Positions 43,937 to 52,132 of a stretch of DNA of 64,000 nt are shown piece after piece. The position numbers and the translations under genes are program-made. Numbering within the stretch: the first letter of the stretch is position 1; the number at the start of each line of letters is the position of its first letter. This stretch comes from Bog-756 sp963734435 (lineage in GTDB: Bacteria > Actinomycetota > Acidimicrobiia > Acidimicrobiales > RAAP-2): NCBI GenBank assembly GCA_963734435.1, contig CAVTHA010000009.1:248001-312000 (forward strand), in the 5' to 3' direction. Under the pieces are notes generated by a model that saw only the letters and a program-made list of their open reading frames with translations, did not search any database and was not told the DNA's origin.

Positions 43937-45082
43937 TCAGAGCAACGTGTTCTCGACCGGGGCGAGACCGAGATGGGCCCAAGCCCGTGGAGCAGCCACC
44001 CGGCCGCGGGTCGTGCGCTGGACGAGGCCTTGTTGGAGCAGGTACGGCTCGTAGGCATCCTCGATTGTGTCGGGCTCCTCCCCCACGCACTGCGCCAGGG
44101 TGGTGAGCCCGACCGCCCGGCCGGCGAAGCGCCGGCACAGCACGTCGAGAATGGCACGGTCGACCTTGTCGAGGCCCAGTTCGTCGACGCCGAACACCTC
44201 GAGACCCTCGACCGCAGCCGTCGACGTGATGGTGCCCTCGGCCCGCACCTCGACGTAGTCCCTCACCCTCCGGAGCAGGCGGTTGGCGATGCGCGGTGTC
44301 CCGCGGGACCGCTCAGCGATCCGGCGGGCGCCCTCCGCGTCGACCGGCACCCCGAGGATGGACGCCGACCGCAACACGATGGCCTGCAGCTCGGCCACGT
44401 CGTAGTGGTCGAGCCGGCCGACGAACCCGAATCGGTCGCGGAGGGGGCCCGCCACCAGCCCGGTGCGGGTCGTGGCACCCACCAAGCTGAAGCGGGGAAG
44501 ATCGAGGCGAATGCTGCGGGCCGTCGGGCCCTTGCCGATGAGGATGTCGAGCTTGAAGTCCTCCATGGCCGGATAGAGGATCTCCTCCACCGATCGGTGG
44601 AGCCGGTGGATCTCGTCGATGAACAGCACGTCGCCTTCCTGGAGGTCGGTCAGCAGGGCGGCCAGGTCACCCGTCCTGACCAGGACCGGCCCGGCTGTGA
44701 CCCGCAGACCGACCCCCATCTCGGTGGCGACGATGCCGGCCAGCGACGTCTTCCCGAGTCCGGGCGGGCCGGCGAAGAGCAAGTGGTCGACGGGCTGCTG
44801 GCGTTTGCGCGCCGCCTCGATGACGATCCGCAGATGCTCGGTGAGCTGGCCCTGGCCGATGAACTCGGACAGGCTGCGGGGGCGCAGACCGGCGTCCTCG
44901 GCTTCCTCCGCCGGAGCGATCTCGGGGTCGACGTCACGCACTGGGCCATCGGGCGCCCGGCGGGCCGCATCGCCACCGCCGTCGGCGTCGTCGGTGTCGT
45001 CGGTGTCGTCGGCGTCGTCGGTGTCGTCGGTGTCGCCGGCGTCGCCGCGACCCAGCACCTCGCGCCTGGCCCCCCCGCTCAT
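43937..45082 (-). CDS. ruvB: Holliday junction helicase motor RuvB with acidic leader
   Basis: AAA+ motor of branch migration. 381 residues. Walker A is GPPGLGKTSL, Walker B is VLFIDEIHRL, sensor 1 is LVGATTRTG, the Arg finger is in GPLRDRFGF, and the C-terminal winged helix holds GLTTLAQCVGEEPDTIEDAYEP. Before the normal start of the fold (LRPRSLSEFIGQ) there is a leader of about 65 residues made of repeated Asp-Thr-Asp and Asp-Ala-Asp triplets and an acidic linker. The ATG overlaps the ruvA stop. Confidence 0.95.
   Translation of the reverse strand: MSGGARREVLGRGDAGDTDDTDDADDTDDTDDADGGGDAARRAPDGPVRDVDPEIAPAEEAEDAGLRPRSLSEFIGQGQLTEHLRIVIEAARKRQQPVDHLLFAGPPGLGKTSLAGIVATEMGVGLRVTAGPVLVRTGDLAALLTDLQEGDVLFIDEIHRLHRSVEEILYPAMEDFKLDILIGKGPTARSIRLDLPRFSLVGATTRTGLVAGPLRDRFGFVGRLDHYDVAELQAIVLRSASILGVPVDAEGARRIAERSRGTPRIANRLLRRVRDYVEVRAEGTITSTAAVEGLEVFGVDELGLDKVDRAILDVLCRRFAGRAVGLTTLAQCVGEEPDTIEDAYEPYLLQQGLVQRTTRGRVAAPRAWAHLGLAPVENTLL
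44981..45046. repeat. 9-bp in-frame tandem repeat at the start of ruvB
   Basis: About seven units of GTCGGTGTC or GTCGGCGTC that encode DTD and DAD triplets on the minus strand, giving the RuvB acidic leader. Confidence 0.85.
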
Positions 45083-45666
45083 CGGTTCCGGGCCAGCTCG
45101 CGGAGGGCCGAGCGCACCATCTGCTCGACCGAACCATCCTCGTCCACCGAGTCGAGGGCGTCCCGTATCTCGTCGGGCCCGTACCCGAGGCCGACCAGCG
45201 CCGCCCGGACCTCGCCGCGAGGCGACCCACCCTGGTTCTCGGTCCCTCCTCCGAGAGTGGGGAGGTCGAGACGCGCCTTGAGCTCGAGCATCAGCCGGGC
45301 GGCGGTCTTCTTCCCCACCCCCGGCACCAGGCACAGGGCGTCGACGTCGTCCTCGAGCACCGCGGTGGACAGTGCGGCCGGGGACATGGACGAGAGGATC
45401 GACAACGCCAACGAGGGCCCCACGCCGTGCGCACCGAGGAGCGCCTCGAAGCAGCGGCGCTCGTCGGCGTGGGCGAACCCGTACAGCACGATGGCGTCCT
45501 CACGGACGTGGGTGTGCACGTGGACGAACACGTCGCTCCCCGGGCTCCCGAGGGACGCCGACAGCGAGGTCGGTATCGACACCCGGTAGCCGACACCGCC
45601 GACATCGACGATCACCTCTCCCGGCCCGGGACGGTCCGTCAGGGCCCCACGCAGCGAGCCGATCAC
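45079..45666 (-). CDS. ruvA: Holliday junction-binding protein RuvA
   Basis: 195 residues. OB-fold domain I starts MIGSLRGAL, with VIVDVGGVGYRVSIP. The tandem helix-hairpin-helix region includes LLGAHGVGPSLALSILS and LCLVPGVGKKTAARLMLEL. Domain III (about 145-195) would contact RuvB. The GTG at 45666 overlaps the ruvC stop (GTGA); the frame stays open to 45726, but that part lies in ruvC. Confidence 0.94.
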   Translation of the reverse strand: MIGSLRGALTDRPGPGEVIVDVGGVGYRVSIPTSLSASLGSPGSDVFVHVHTHVREDAIVLYGFAHADERRCFEALLGAHGVGPSLALSILSSMSPAALSTAVLEDDVDALCLVPGVGKKTAARLMLELKARLDLPTLGGGTENQGGSPRGEVRAALVGLGYGPDEIRDALDSVDEDGSVEQMVRSALRELARNR

Positions 45667-46172
45667 CCCAGCCCCCCGGTAGCCGTGGCCACTGCCCGCC
45701 GCAGCGGCTCGGTGGTCAGATGACACGCCGCCAGGGCCAGGGCATCAGCCACGTCGGGCGGCCGTGGAGGCTCGGGCAGCCCCAGCACCGAGGCCACCAT
45801 GCGTTGGACCTGCTCCTTGGTGGCTCCGCCGTACCCCACCAGGGCCTGCTTGACCTCATTGGCGGTGTACTGGGCCACTTCGCACCCCGATTGGGCGGCG
45901 GCCACCAGGGCGACCCCAGCGGCCTGACCAGTGGCCATGGCGGTGTGTGCGTTGACCTGGAAGAACACCCGCTCGACCACCACGGCCTCCGGCCGGAACT
46001 CGCAGACCAGGCTTACCAGCTCCTCGTACAAGGTCGAGAGGCGGTCAGGCAATCGGGCCGAGGGGTCGGTCGAGATCACCCCACCGGCGGCCGCGGCCAG
46101 GCCGCCCGGCCGCCGGGTCACCACCCCGTAGCCGCAGCGCGACAGGCCGGGGTCGACGCCCAGGACGAACAT
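45663..46172 (-). CDS. ruvC: Holliday junction resolvase RuvC
   Basis: 169-residue RNase H-fold endonuclease. The acidic residues are visible: Asp in VLGVDPGLSRCGYG, Glu in VVVERVFF, and the pair in PPDVADALALAACH. It also has YTANEVKQALVGYGGATKEQV. Heads the ruvCAB operon. The ATG has TAGTGT 7 bases upstream, so the transcript is probably leaderless. Confidence 0.95.
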   Translation of the reverse strand: MFVLGVDPGLSRCGYGVVTRRPGGLAAAAGGVISTDPSARLPDRLSTLYEELVSLVCEFRPEAVVVERVFFQVNAHTAMATGQAAGVALVAAAQSGCEVAQYTANEVKQALVGYGGATKEQVQRMVASVLGLPEPPRPPDVADALALAACHLTTEPLRRAVATATGGLG

Positions 46173-46179
46173 GCGTTCG

Positions 46180-46185
46180 ACACTA
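46180..46185 (-). promoter_or_regulatory. Putative -10 box of the ruvCAB operon
   Basis: TAGTGT on the minus strand, 7 bases before ATG 46172. Confidence 0.45.
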
Positions 46186-46250
46186 TCGCCGGCCGCGGCC
46201 GCCGGTGGGGATCCCCGGCGAGCAACAGAGACGGCCGGGTCGCGGGGTGG

Positions 46251-47000
46251 TCAGCCGTCGTAGGTCGCCATCACGGCGTCGGGGATGTCGAAATTGGCGT
46301 AGACGTTCTGTACGTCGTCGTGGTCCTCCAAGGCATCGATGAGCCGCAGCACCCGCTTCGACTCGGAGTCCGAGGTGATCTCGACCGACGTGGTCGGGAC
46401 CATGGACAGCTCGGCAGAGCTCGGTTGAAGAGCGGCCGCCTCCAGTGCGCCACGCACGGCCGTCAGATCGCCAGGAGCGGTGGTGACCAACCACCGGTCG
46501 CCTTCGTCGGTGAGATCCTCGGCACCGGCCTCCATCGCCACCTCCAGCACCCGCTCCTCGTCGAGGCTCCTCGGCAGGTCGATGACCCCTTTGCGCTCGA
46601 ACTGCCAGCTCACCGCGCCCGGTTCGGCCATGGTGCCGCCGTTCTTGTTGAAGAGGTTGCGGATCTCGGCTCCGGTGCGGTTGCGATTGTCCGAGAGGCA
46701 CTCGACGATCACGGCCACACCGGCGGGGGCGTACCCCTCGTAGGAAATGGACTCGTAGCGCACTCCCTCGAGCTCGCCCGAGCCGCGTTTGATGGCCCGT
46801 TCGATGGTGTCGATGGGAACCGAGACGTCGCGGGCCTTGGCGTACATGGTGCGCAGGCTGGCGTTGGCCGCCATGTCGCTGCCGCCCTCCCGGGCGGCCA
46901 CCTCGACCTGACGGATGATCTTGGCGAACACCTTGGCCCGGGCCGAGTCCTGGGCCCCCTTCCGGTACTTGGTCGTCGCCCACTTGGAATGTCCCGACAC
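46251..47000 (-). CDS. yebC: YebC/PmpR family protein (translation or transcription factor)
   Basis: 249 residues, normal for the family. It begins MSGHSKWATTKYRKGAQDSA, then FAKIIRQVEVAAREGGSD, and the central domain has GYAPAGVAVIVECLSDNRNRT and NGGTMAEPGAVSWQFERKG. YebC proteins were long called regulators; some act in resolving ribosome stalls. GTG start, just after the pdxT stop. The position next to pdxT and ruvC matches mycobacteria. Confidence 0.93.
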   Translation of the reverse strand: MSGHSKWATTKYRKGAQDSARAKVFAKIIRQVEVAAREGGSDMAANASLRTMYAKARDVSVPIDTIERAIKRGSGELEGVRYESISYEGYAPAGVAVIVECLSDNRNRTGAEIRNLFNKNGGTMAEPGAVSWQFERKGVIDLPRSLDEERVLEVAMEAGAEDLTDEGDRWLVTTAPGDLTAVRGALEAAALQPSSAELSMVPTTSVEITSDSESKRVLRLIDALEDHDDVQNVYANFDIPDAVMATYDG

Positions 47001-47002
47001 AA

Positions 47003-47623
47003 CTAACGCCCCTCTACCTTGGTCATCTCCACGAACAGCCGGTGCAGCCTACGGTCCCCGGTCAACTCCGGATGGAACGAAGTCACCAACACGGACCCTT
47101 GGCGACAGACGACCGGCTCCGATCCCCGTCCGTGCCCCCCGGCCTCGCCCCGCCCGGTCGGCAGGCGGGACAGCACCTCCACCCTGGGCCCCACTCGTTC
47201 GACCACCGGAGCGCGGATGAACACGGCATGCACCGGCTCGGCGCCGAGCCCGTTCACCTCCAAGTCGCTCTCGAACGAGGCAATCTGGCGCCCGTAGCCG
47301 TTGCGCCGGACGGTCAAGTCGATCAGATCGAAGCACCGCTGGTCGCGTCGCCCGTCGAGCAACTCGTCGGCCAACAGGATCATGCCGGCGCAGGTGCCGA
47401 ACACGGGCAGGCCGCCATCGAGCAACGCTGCGAGCGGCTCGAACAACCCCGACGACTGGACGAGCATGGACAGGGTCGTCGACTCGCCGCCCGGGATGAC
47501 CAGCCCATCCAGCCCGGGCAAGTCTTCAGGTGTCCGGATGTGACGGACCGGCTCCCCGAGATCGGCGAGGGCGGCGCTGTGCTCACGGACGTCACCCTGA
47601 AGAGCGAGGACCCCCACCGTCAT
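47003..47623 (-). CDS. pdxT: Pyridoxal 5'-phosphate synthase glutaminase subunit
   Basis: 206 residues. Class I glutaminase giving ammonia to PdxS. It has VLALQGDVREH, the GGEST loop (VIPGGESTTL), nucleophile Cys in FGTCAGMILLAD, the GYGRQIASFE region and catalytic His/Glu in SFHPEL. It lies between pdxS and yebC on the same strand. Confidence 0.95.
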   Translation of the reverse strand: MTVGVLALQGDVREHSAALADLGEPVRHIRTPEDLPGLDGLVIPGGESTTLSMLVQSSGLFEPLAALLDGGLPVFGTCAGMILLADELLDGRRDQRCFDLIDLTVRRNGYGRQIASFESDLEVNGLGAEPVHAVFIRAPVVERVGPRVEVLSRLPTGRGEAGGHGRGSEPVVCRQGSVLVTSFHPELTGDRRLHRLFVEMTKVEGR

Positions 47624-47659
47624 CGCCGGCCTCCCGGGCCGAGCAGGTCCGGGCTCGGG

Positions 47660-48589
47660 TCACCAACCACGCTCGGCCAGGCGGACGCCGAGCGAGCCCA
47701 TCTCCTGTCCAGCCATGGCCGCCCCCAGCCCGGTCGAGACCTTGGCCACCAGGTCGGCATCGGTGAAGTGGGCGGTGGCCTCCACGATGGCCCGAGCCAT
47801 TCCGGACGGGTTGGCGCTCTTGAAGATGCCCGATCCGACGAAGACCGCCTCGGCACCCAGCTGCATGACCAACGACGCGTCGGCCGGCGTGGCGATTCCG
47901 CCGGCGCAGAACAAAGGGACAGGAAGACGACCGGTCGAGGCGATCTCCTGCACCAGGCCGATGGGGGCAACCAGGTCCTTGGCCCACCCGTACCGCTCGG
48001 CCGAATCGGCCTGGGCCACCCTGCGGATGTCCCCCAGGATCGAGCGCAGGTGCCGGACGGCCTCCACGATGTTGCCGGTGCCGGCCTCCCCCTTCGACCG
48101 GATCATGGCCGCTCCCTCGGAGATGCGCCGGAGTGCCTCTCCGAGGTTGGTGGCCCCGCACACGAAGGGAACCACGAACTCCCATTTGTCGATGTGGTGC
48201 GCCTCGTCGGCCGGGGTCAGGACCTCGCTCTCGTCGATGTAGTCGACACCGAGGGATGCCAACACCTGAGCTTCGGCGAAGTGGCCGATGCGGGCCTTGG
48301 CCATGACCGGGATGGTCACCGCACTCTTGATCCCCTCGATGAGGGCGGGGTCGCTCATCCGGGCCACCCCGCCGTCACGGCGGATGTCGGCAGGGACCCG
48401 TTCGAGAGCCATGACCGCCACGGCGCCGGCATCTTCCGCCACCTTGGCCTGCTCGGCGTCGACCACGTCCATGATGACGCCGCCCCGCAACATCTCAGCC
48501 AGGCCGCGCTTCACGACGACGGTGCCGGTGGCACGATCGTCGCCAGCGCGTGACTCGATCTCGGGAGGCTCGATCACCGGTTCAGCCAT
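47660..48589 (-). CDS. pdxS: Pyridoxal 5'-phosphate synthase subunit PdxS
   Basis: 309 residues. (beta/alpha)8 enzyme forming PLP from ribose 5-phosphate, glyceraldehyde 3-phosphate and PdxT-derived ammonia. VVKRGLAEMLRGGVIMDVVD, the first catalytic Lys in IPVMAKARIGHFAEA, DYIDESEVLTPAD, the second Lys in MIRSKGEAGTGN, and FCAGGIATPADASLVMQLGA. The ATG has TAGGAT 6 bases upstream, so pdxST-yebC is probably a leaderless operon. Confidence 0.96.
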   Translation of the reverse strand: MAEPVIEPPEIESRAGDDRATGTVVVKRGLAEMLRGGVIMDVVDAEQAKVAEDAGAVAVMALERVPADIRRDGGVARMSDPALIEGIKSAVTIPVMAKARIGHFAEAQVLASLGVDYIDESEVLTPADEAHHIDKWEFVVPFVCGATNLGEALRRISEGAAMIRSKGEAGTGNIVEAVRHLRSILGDIRRVAQADSAERYGWAKDLVAPIGLVQEIASTGRLPVPLFCAGGIATPADASLVMQLGAEAVFVGSGIFKSANPSGMARAIVEATAHFTDADLVAKVSTGLGAAMAGQEMGSLGVRLAERGW

Positions 48590-48595
48590 ACCCGC

Positions 48596-48601
48596 ATCCT
48601 A
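48596..48601 (-). promoter_or_regulatory. Putative -10 box of the pdxS-pdxT-yebC operon
   Basis: TAGGAT on the minus strand, 6 bases before ATG 48589. Confidence 0.45.
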
Positions 48602-48644
48602 CTCCCGGCCATCGGGCCGCCCGCCGTGGCGTGGGCCGATGCTG

Positions 48645-49223
48645 CTACTGCAGAACCGCCTCGGCCTCGATATGGATGTCGACCTTCTTGGCCACGACCA
48701 GCCCACCCGCCTCCATCACCGCACCGAACGAGACGCCGTAGTCGTCACGATCGATCGACGTCGAGGCGCTGAAGCCAACCCGGAGATTGCCGTACGGATC
48801 CTTCACGACGCCCTCGAGGGAGACCTCGAGGGTCACCGGCCGGGTGACGCCCCGGATGGTCAGGTCCCCGTCCACCTTCCACTCCGTCGGGCCCACTGGG
48901 TGGACGGCGGTGCTCTCGAACTTCCACGTGGGGTGGCTCTCCACGTCGAAGAAGTCATTGGTCCGGAGATGGTTGTCCCGAGTCTCGTCCCGGGTGTCGA
49001 CGCTCGTGGCGTCGATGGTCACCGAGACCTTCGAGTCGGCCGGATCCTCTCCGACCTCGATCACGCCATCGAAGGTGTCGAACCGTCCCCTCACCTTGGA
49101 TACGGCCATGTGGCGCACGGTGAATCCGATGTCGGTGTGAACCGGGTCGATGCCGTACGACCCGGCCGGCGGCAACTCGACTCCGTTCACCGTCCTCGTG
49201 ATCACTTCTGTCTCTGCTGCCAT
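48645..49223 (-). CDS. YceI family lipid-binding protein
   Basis: 192 residues forming the YceI lipocalin-like barrel: YGIDPVHTDIGFTVRHMAVS, VRGRFDTFDGVIEVGEDP, RDNHLRTNDFFDVESHPT, GDLTIRGVTRPVTLEVS and RVGFSASTSIDRDDYGVSF. No signal peptide, so it should be cytosolic. YceI proteins bind isoprenoid quinones or similar lipids. A strong AAGGAGG precedes the ATG. It is divergent from a MarR regulator, which probably controls it. Confidence 0.93.
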   Translation of the reverse strand: MAAETEVITRTVNGVELPPAGSYGIDPVHTDIGFTVRHMAVSKVRGRFDTFDGVIEVGEDPADSKVSVTIDATSVDTRDETRDNHLRTNDFFDVESHPTWKFESTAVHPVGPTEWKVDGDLTIRGVTRPVTLEVSLEGVVKDPYGNLRVGFSASTSIDRDDYGVSFGAVMEAGGLVVAKKVDIHIEAEAVLQ

Positions 49224-49272
49224 GTTCGTCCTCCTTGTTATCGACCCAGCCGCCTTCCGACCGGCTCGTTAC

Positions 49273-49312
49273 TTGTACAAACAACTATACGGGAAACTGC
49301 TTGCAGACGCAA
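49273..49312 (-). promoter_or_regulatory. yceI promoter with a palindrome at the start site
   Basis: On the minus strand TTGCGT (49307-49312) is followed after exactly 17 bases by TATAGT (49284-49289), a near-consensus housekeeping promoter. The predicted start falls on the perfect palindrome TTGTACAA (49273-49280), a plausible MarR operator. The whole gap is much richer in AT than its surroundings. Confidence 0.6.
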
Positions 49313-49331
49313 CTAATTCCCGATCTTCCTA

Positions 49332-49337
49332 TAACAT
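49332..49337 (+). promoter_or_regulatory. Putative -10 box of a leaderless marR transcript
   Basis: TAACAT, 6 bases before ATG 49344. It overlaps the first copy of a 21-bp tandem duplication. Confidence 0.4.
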
Positions 49338-49377
49338 GTACCCATGGGAGGATTGGATGTACCCATGGGACGATTGG
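49336..49377 (+). repeat. 21-bp tandem duplication across the marR start
   Basis: Two adjacent 21-base units (49336-49356 and 49357-49377), ATGTACCCATGGGAGGATTG plus G, identical except for one base (GGAGG versus GGACG). Each contains an in-frame ATG for marR (49344 and 49365), so the duplication adds seven residues and a second possible start. Confidence 0.85.
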
Positions 49378-49876
49378 CGGCATCCGATGACGAACGACTC
49401 ACCACGGTCGGGCTCCTCTTCGAGTCGGCCGCCGGGCTGCGCCGGGTGTTCGAGCGGCGGCTGGAGACGGAGCGGTCGCTGTCCAACCAGTCCTTCGACG
49501 TCCTGATTCGGCTGGCCCGCACCCCCGGCGGCGAGCTACGGATGAGCGAGCTGGCCGCCCAGACCTCGTTGACCCCGAGCGGCCTCACCGAGCGGTGGAC
49601 CGCCTGCAGCAGCATGGCCTGGTCGCCCGGCGCACCTGTCCAGAGGACCGGCGGGGTGCTTTCGCCGTACTCACCCCGGAGGGCCAGGAGCTCATGGACC
49701 GGGCCATCCCGGATCACATCGACCACGTGAACGAGGTGCTGAGCGATCTCTTCACCTCCGAGGAGGAGGCGACCCTGGCATTCCTGCTTCGCCGCCTCCG
49801 GGACCACCTCTTCGATCGTGGTGCGGAATGGGGTCTCGGGCCCGGGGACGCGGACCTCTGTGACGGGGGCGAATGA
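49344..49876 (+). CDS. MarR family regulator, one frame break
   Basis: About 177 residues after repair. The N-terminal part has LTTVGLLFESAAGLRRVFER and FDVLIRLARTPGGELRMSEL, with the recognition helix AAQTSLTPSGLT. The next part lies in another frame: VDRLQQHGLVARRTCPEDRR, the wing AFAVLTPEGQELMD and a dimerisation helix. One missing C at about 49589 gives the switch. Divergent from yceI, so a yceI autoregulatory pair is likely; the ligand is unknown. ATG 49344 or 49365 may be used. Confidence 0.85.
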
Positions 49877-49911
49877 CGGTCCTCCGCGGGCCGTGACCGG
49901 CTGCCAAGTGA

Positions 49912-50864
49912 TCAGAGCAGCGACTGGGCCTCGGCCCGCACCCGCGTGTCGTCCAGGTTCCCCTCGGCAGGTCCGGGGTCGGGCCGCCCGCTCGCCGGAT
50001 CGATCCAAAGCCACCGGGTGAGGGCGGCCGTACGGCCGGTTCCCGGCGGCCATGAAGCCCCGACGCCAGGACCCTCCAGCATCAGCTCGAGGGCCGAGCC
50101 GATGCCGGGCGGGTAGCGCACGACCGCGGCGGCCTGCTGGTCGGCAGAGAACTCGCGTCCCGGGCCGACCAGGGCATGGACCCGGTCGGCGGCCCTGGAG
50201 ACACCGGCCAGAACCGACCACGGCGCCATGGCCACCACCGCCACCCCGGCCAACACGGTGTCACCCCGTTTCACGTGCACCAACTCGTGGGCCAAGACCC
50301 CCTCCAACTGCACCAGGGTGAGCGATCGATCGAGGGCCGACGTCACGATCAGGCAGGCCGTAGACGGGTCGCGTCCACCGCCATGGCGTTGGGTACCTGG
50401 TGACCGACCACGAAAATGGTCGGGCGGGGCAGTCCCATGGAAGCGCACAGCCCGTCCACCAGATTGTGGATCCGGGGGTGCTCGTCCTCGTCGCTCGGCC
50501 GGGCCCCTATCGCCCGGATCACCCTGTTCGGGGCGGTGCGCCAGGTCCACCAGAACACTCCCCCGGCCACCCCCACCAACGCCACGGCGGCCACGACGGG
50601 CAGACCGACCGCCACCAGCACCACCCCGACCACCAGCCCCGGCACCAGGCCGACCAGCGCGGCGATGGACAGGGCCTGGTGGCGGTGGCGCCGGACCAGC
50701 CGGTCCCCACCCGGCTCGTCGCCGGGATCGGTGCCGGGGGTTGACCGTGCTCCGACCAGGGCCGACGGCCCGGATGCCGTCGGATCCCGCCGCGCCACCG
50801 TCATCTCGACCTCGACCCTTGCCGGTGCGGTGGGGAGCCCCTCCGGGTCGCCCGCGGGATCCAC
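49912..50864 (-). CDS. M48 family membrane metallopeptidase, one frame break
   Basis: About 317 residues after repair. Two adjacent helices (LSIAALVGLVPGLVVGVVLV and VVAAVALVGVAGGVFWWTW), then NLVDGLCASMGLPRPTIFVV and PNAMAV. In a second frame come DPSTACLIVTSALD, the Zn motif LAHELVHVKRGD and the third ligand region GREFSADQQAA. One missing G at about 50375 explains the break. HtpX-like membrane protease of unknown target. It follows the pimA gene by 26 bases and converges on marR. Confidence 0.85.
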
Positions 50865-50890
50865 TCATCGACCGAGCAGTGTAGGGCGCC

Positions 50891-52132
50891 TCACCGGGTC
50901 AGCCCGGCCATGACCGATCGGTACCGATGCTCGTACCACTCCGCCAGTCGGTCCATCGACCAGTGGGCGGCCCACGCGGCGGCGGCGTCCAGCCAGGATG
51001 GATCGTCGGCCGGGCCGTTGGCGCTCGCCGGGCCCCGAGCCGGCAACCCGGCCAGCGTTTCGGCCAGCGCCCGTTCGTCACCCGGGGGCACCATCAGCGC
51101 GTGGCCCCCGGCGGCGTCCCGGTACCCGGCGATGTCACTCGCCACCACCACGGTTCGGGCAGCCATGGCCTCGAGGACCACCATGCCGAACGACTCACCG
51201 CCCAGCGACGGCGCGCACAGCACTCGGGCGCCGACCAACCGACGGAGCTTCTCTTCCTCGGAGAGGACCCCGAGCCACTGGACGTCGTCCGACGGGGGAT
51301 GGCGGCGGCGCAACGACCCGGTCTGCGGCCCGTCGCCGGCGATCCACAGCACCGGTAGGTCGGCGTCGGGCCGACCGTCGGCGATCCCGCCGGCGCGGAG
51401 CCGGCCGAACGCTTCGAGCAGCACGCCGAGCCCCTTGCGTTCCTCGTGGCGCCCGAGGAACAGGACGGCGGGCCGCTCACTCGGCCAAGGCTCCACGGCC
51501 ACGTAGGGGTCGAGCGCCACTCCGTTGAAGCAGACCTCATAGGTGCCGCCGAGGGCCTCGGAGGCGGTGGCGCGGGCCACGTCGGACACCGCACACCGGA
51601 GGGCGAGGTGCCGGGCCAACCGTCGGAGGAGCGGCCCGAACACCGTGTAGAGGGAACTCCTGCCGCTGCGGTGGAAGGTGCCCACCAGGGGCGGGAGCTG
51701 CCGGCCGACGAGGAGCCCGTAGGGAAGTCCGGGTGCGAAGGGCTCATGGACGTGCACGACGTCGAAGCCGCCCGACCGCAGGGTCCGTAGTGAATCCAGG
51801 ACGGCGGGGAGCGAGCGCGTGACCGGGGCCACCGACCCATTGGCCGGCAGCGACACCGACGGGCCGGTCGACACCACCTCCACACCGGGTGGCATGTCGG
51901 CCCCGTCCAGCGGCGCGAAGACCGTGGCGCGGTGGCCCCGCCCATCGAGCGCCCGCGCCAGGCCGACCACCTGGCCCTGGACACCGCCGGGGCGGGACAG
52001 GCTGTAGGGGCAGACCAGAGCGACCCGGAGCGACGCCGGGCCTTCCGGTGACAGGTGTTCTGCCAACCGGTCAGTCCGGTGCGGAACGGCGCTGACGACG
52101 ACGGGTCCACTTGACGCCGTACATCGCATCAT
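50891..52132 (-). CDS. pimA: Phosphatidylinositol alpha-mannosyltransferase
   Basis: GT4 glycosyltransferase adding the first mannose to PI at the inner membrane face. Up to 413 residues. It has RVALVCPYSLSRPGGVQGQV, VVHVHEPFAPGLPYGLL, GTFHRSGRSSLYTVFGPLL, VLFLGRHEERKGLGVLLEAF and the ExxGMVxLEA motif in GGESFGMVVLEAMA. The listed ATG start overlaps the cyclase gene by 62 bases; a TTG at 52066, just after the cyclase stop, is an alternative that keeps the whole fold. The thrS-HIT-pgsA-acyltransferase-pimA order supports the assignment. Confidence 0.9.
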   Translation of the reverse strand: MMRCTASSGPVVVSAVPHRTDRLAEHLSPEGPASLRVALVCPYSLSRPGGVQGQVVGLARALDGRGHRATVFAPLDGADMPPGVEVVSTGPSVSLPANGSVAPVTRSLPAVLDSLRTLRSGGFDVVHVHEPFAPGLPYGLLVGRQLPPLVGTFHRSGRSSLYTVFGPLLRRLARHLALRCAVSDVARATASEALGGTYEVCFNGVALDPYVAVEPWPSERPAVLFLGRHEERKGLGVLLEAFGRLRAGGIADGRPDADLPVLWIAGDGPQTGSLRRRHPPSDDVQWLGVLSEEEKLRRLVGARVLCAPSLGGESFGMVVLEAMAARTVVVASDIAGYRDAAGGHALMVPPGDERALAETLAGLPARGPASANGPADDPSWLDAAAAWAAHWSMDRLAEWYEHRYRSVMAGLTR

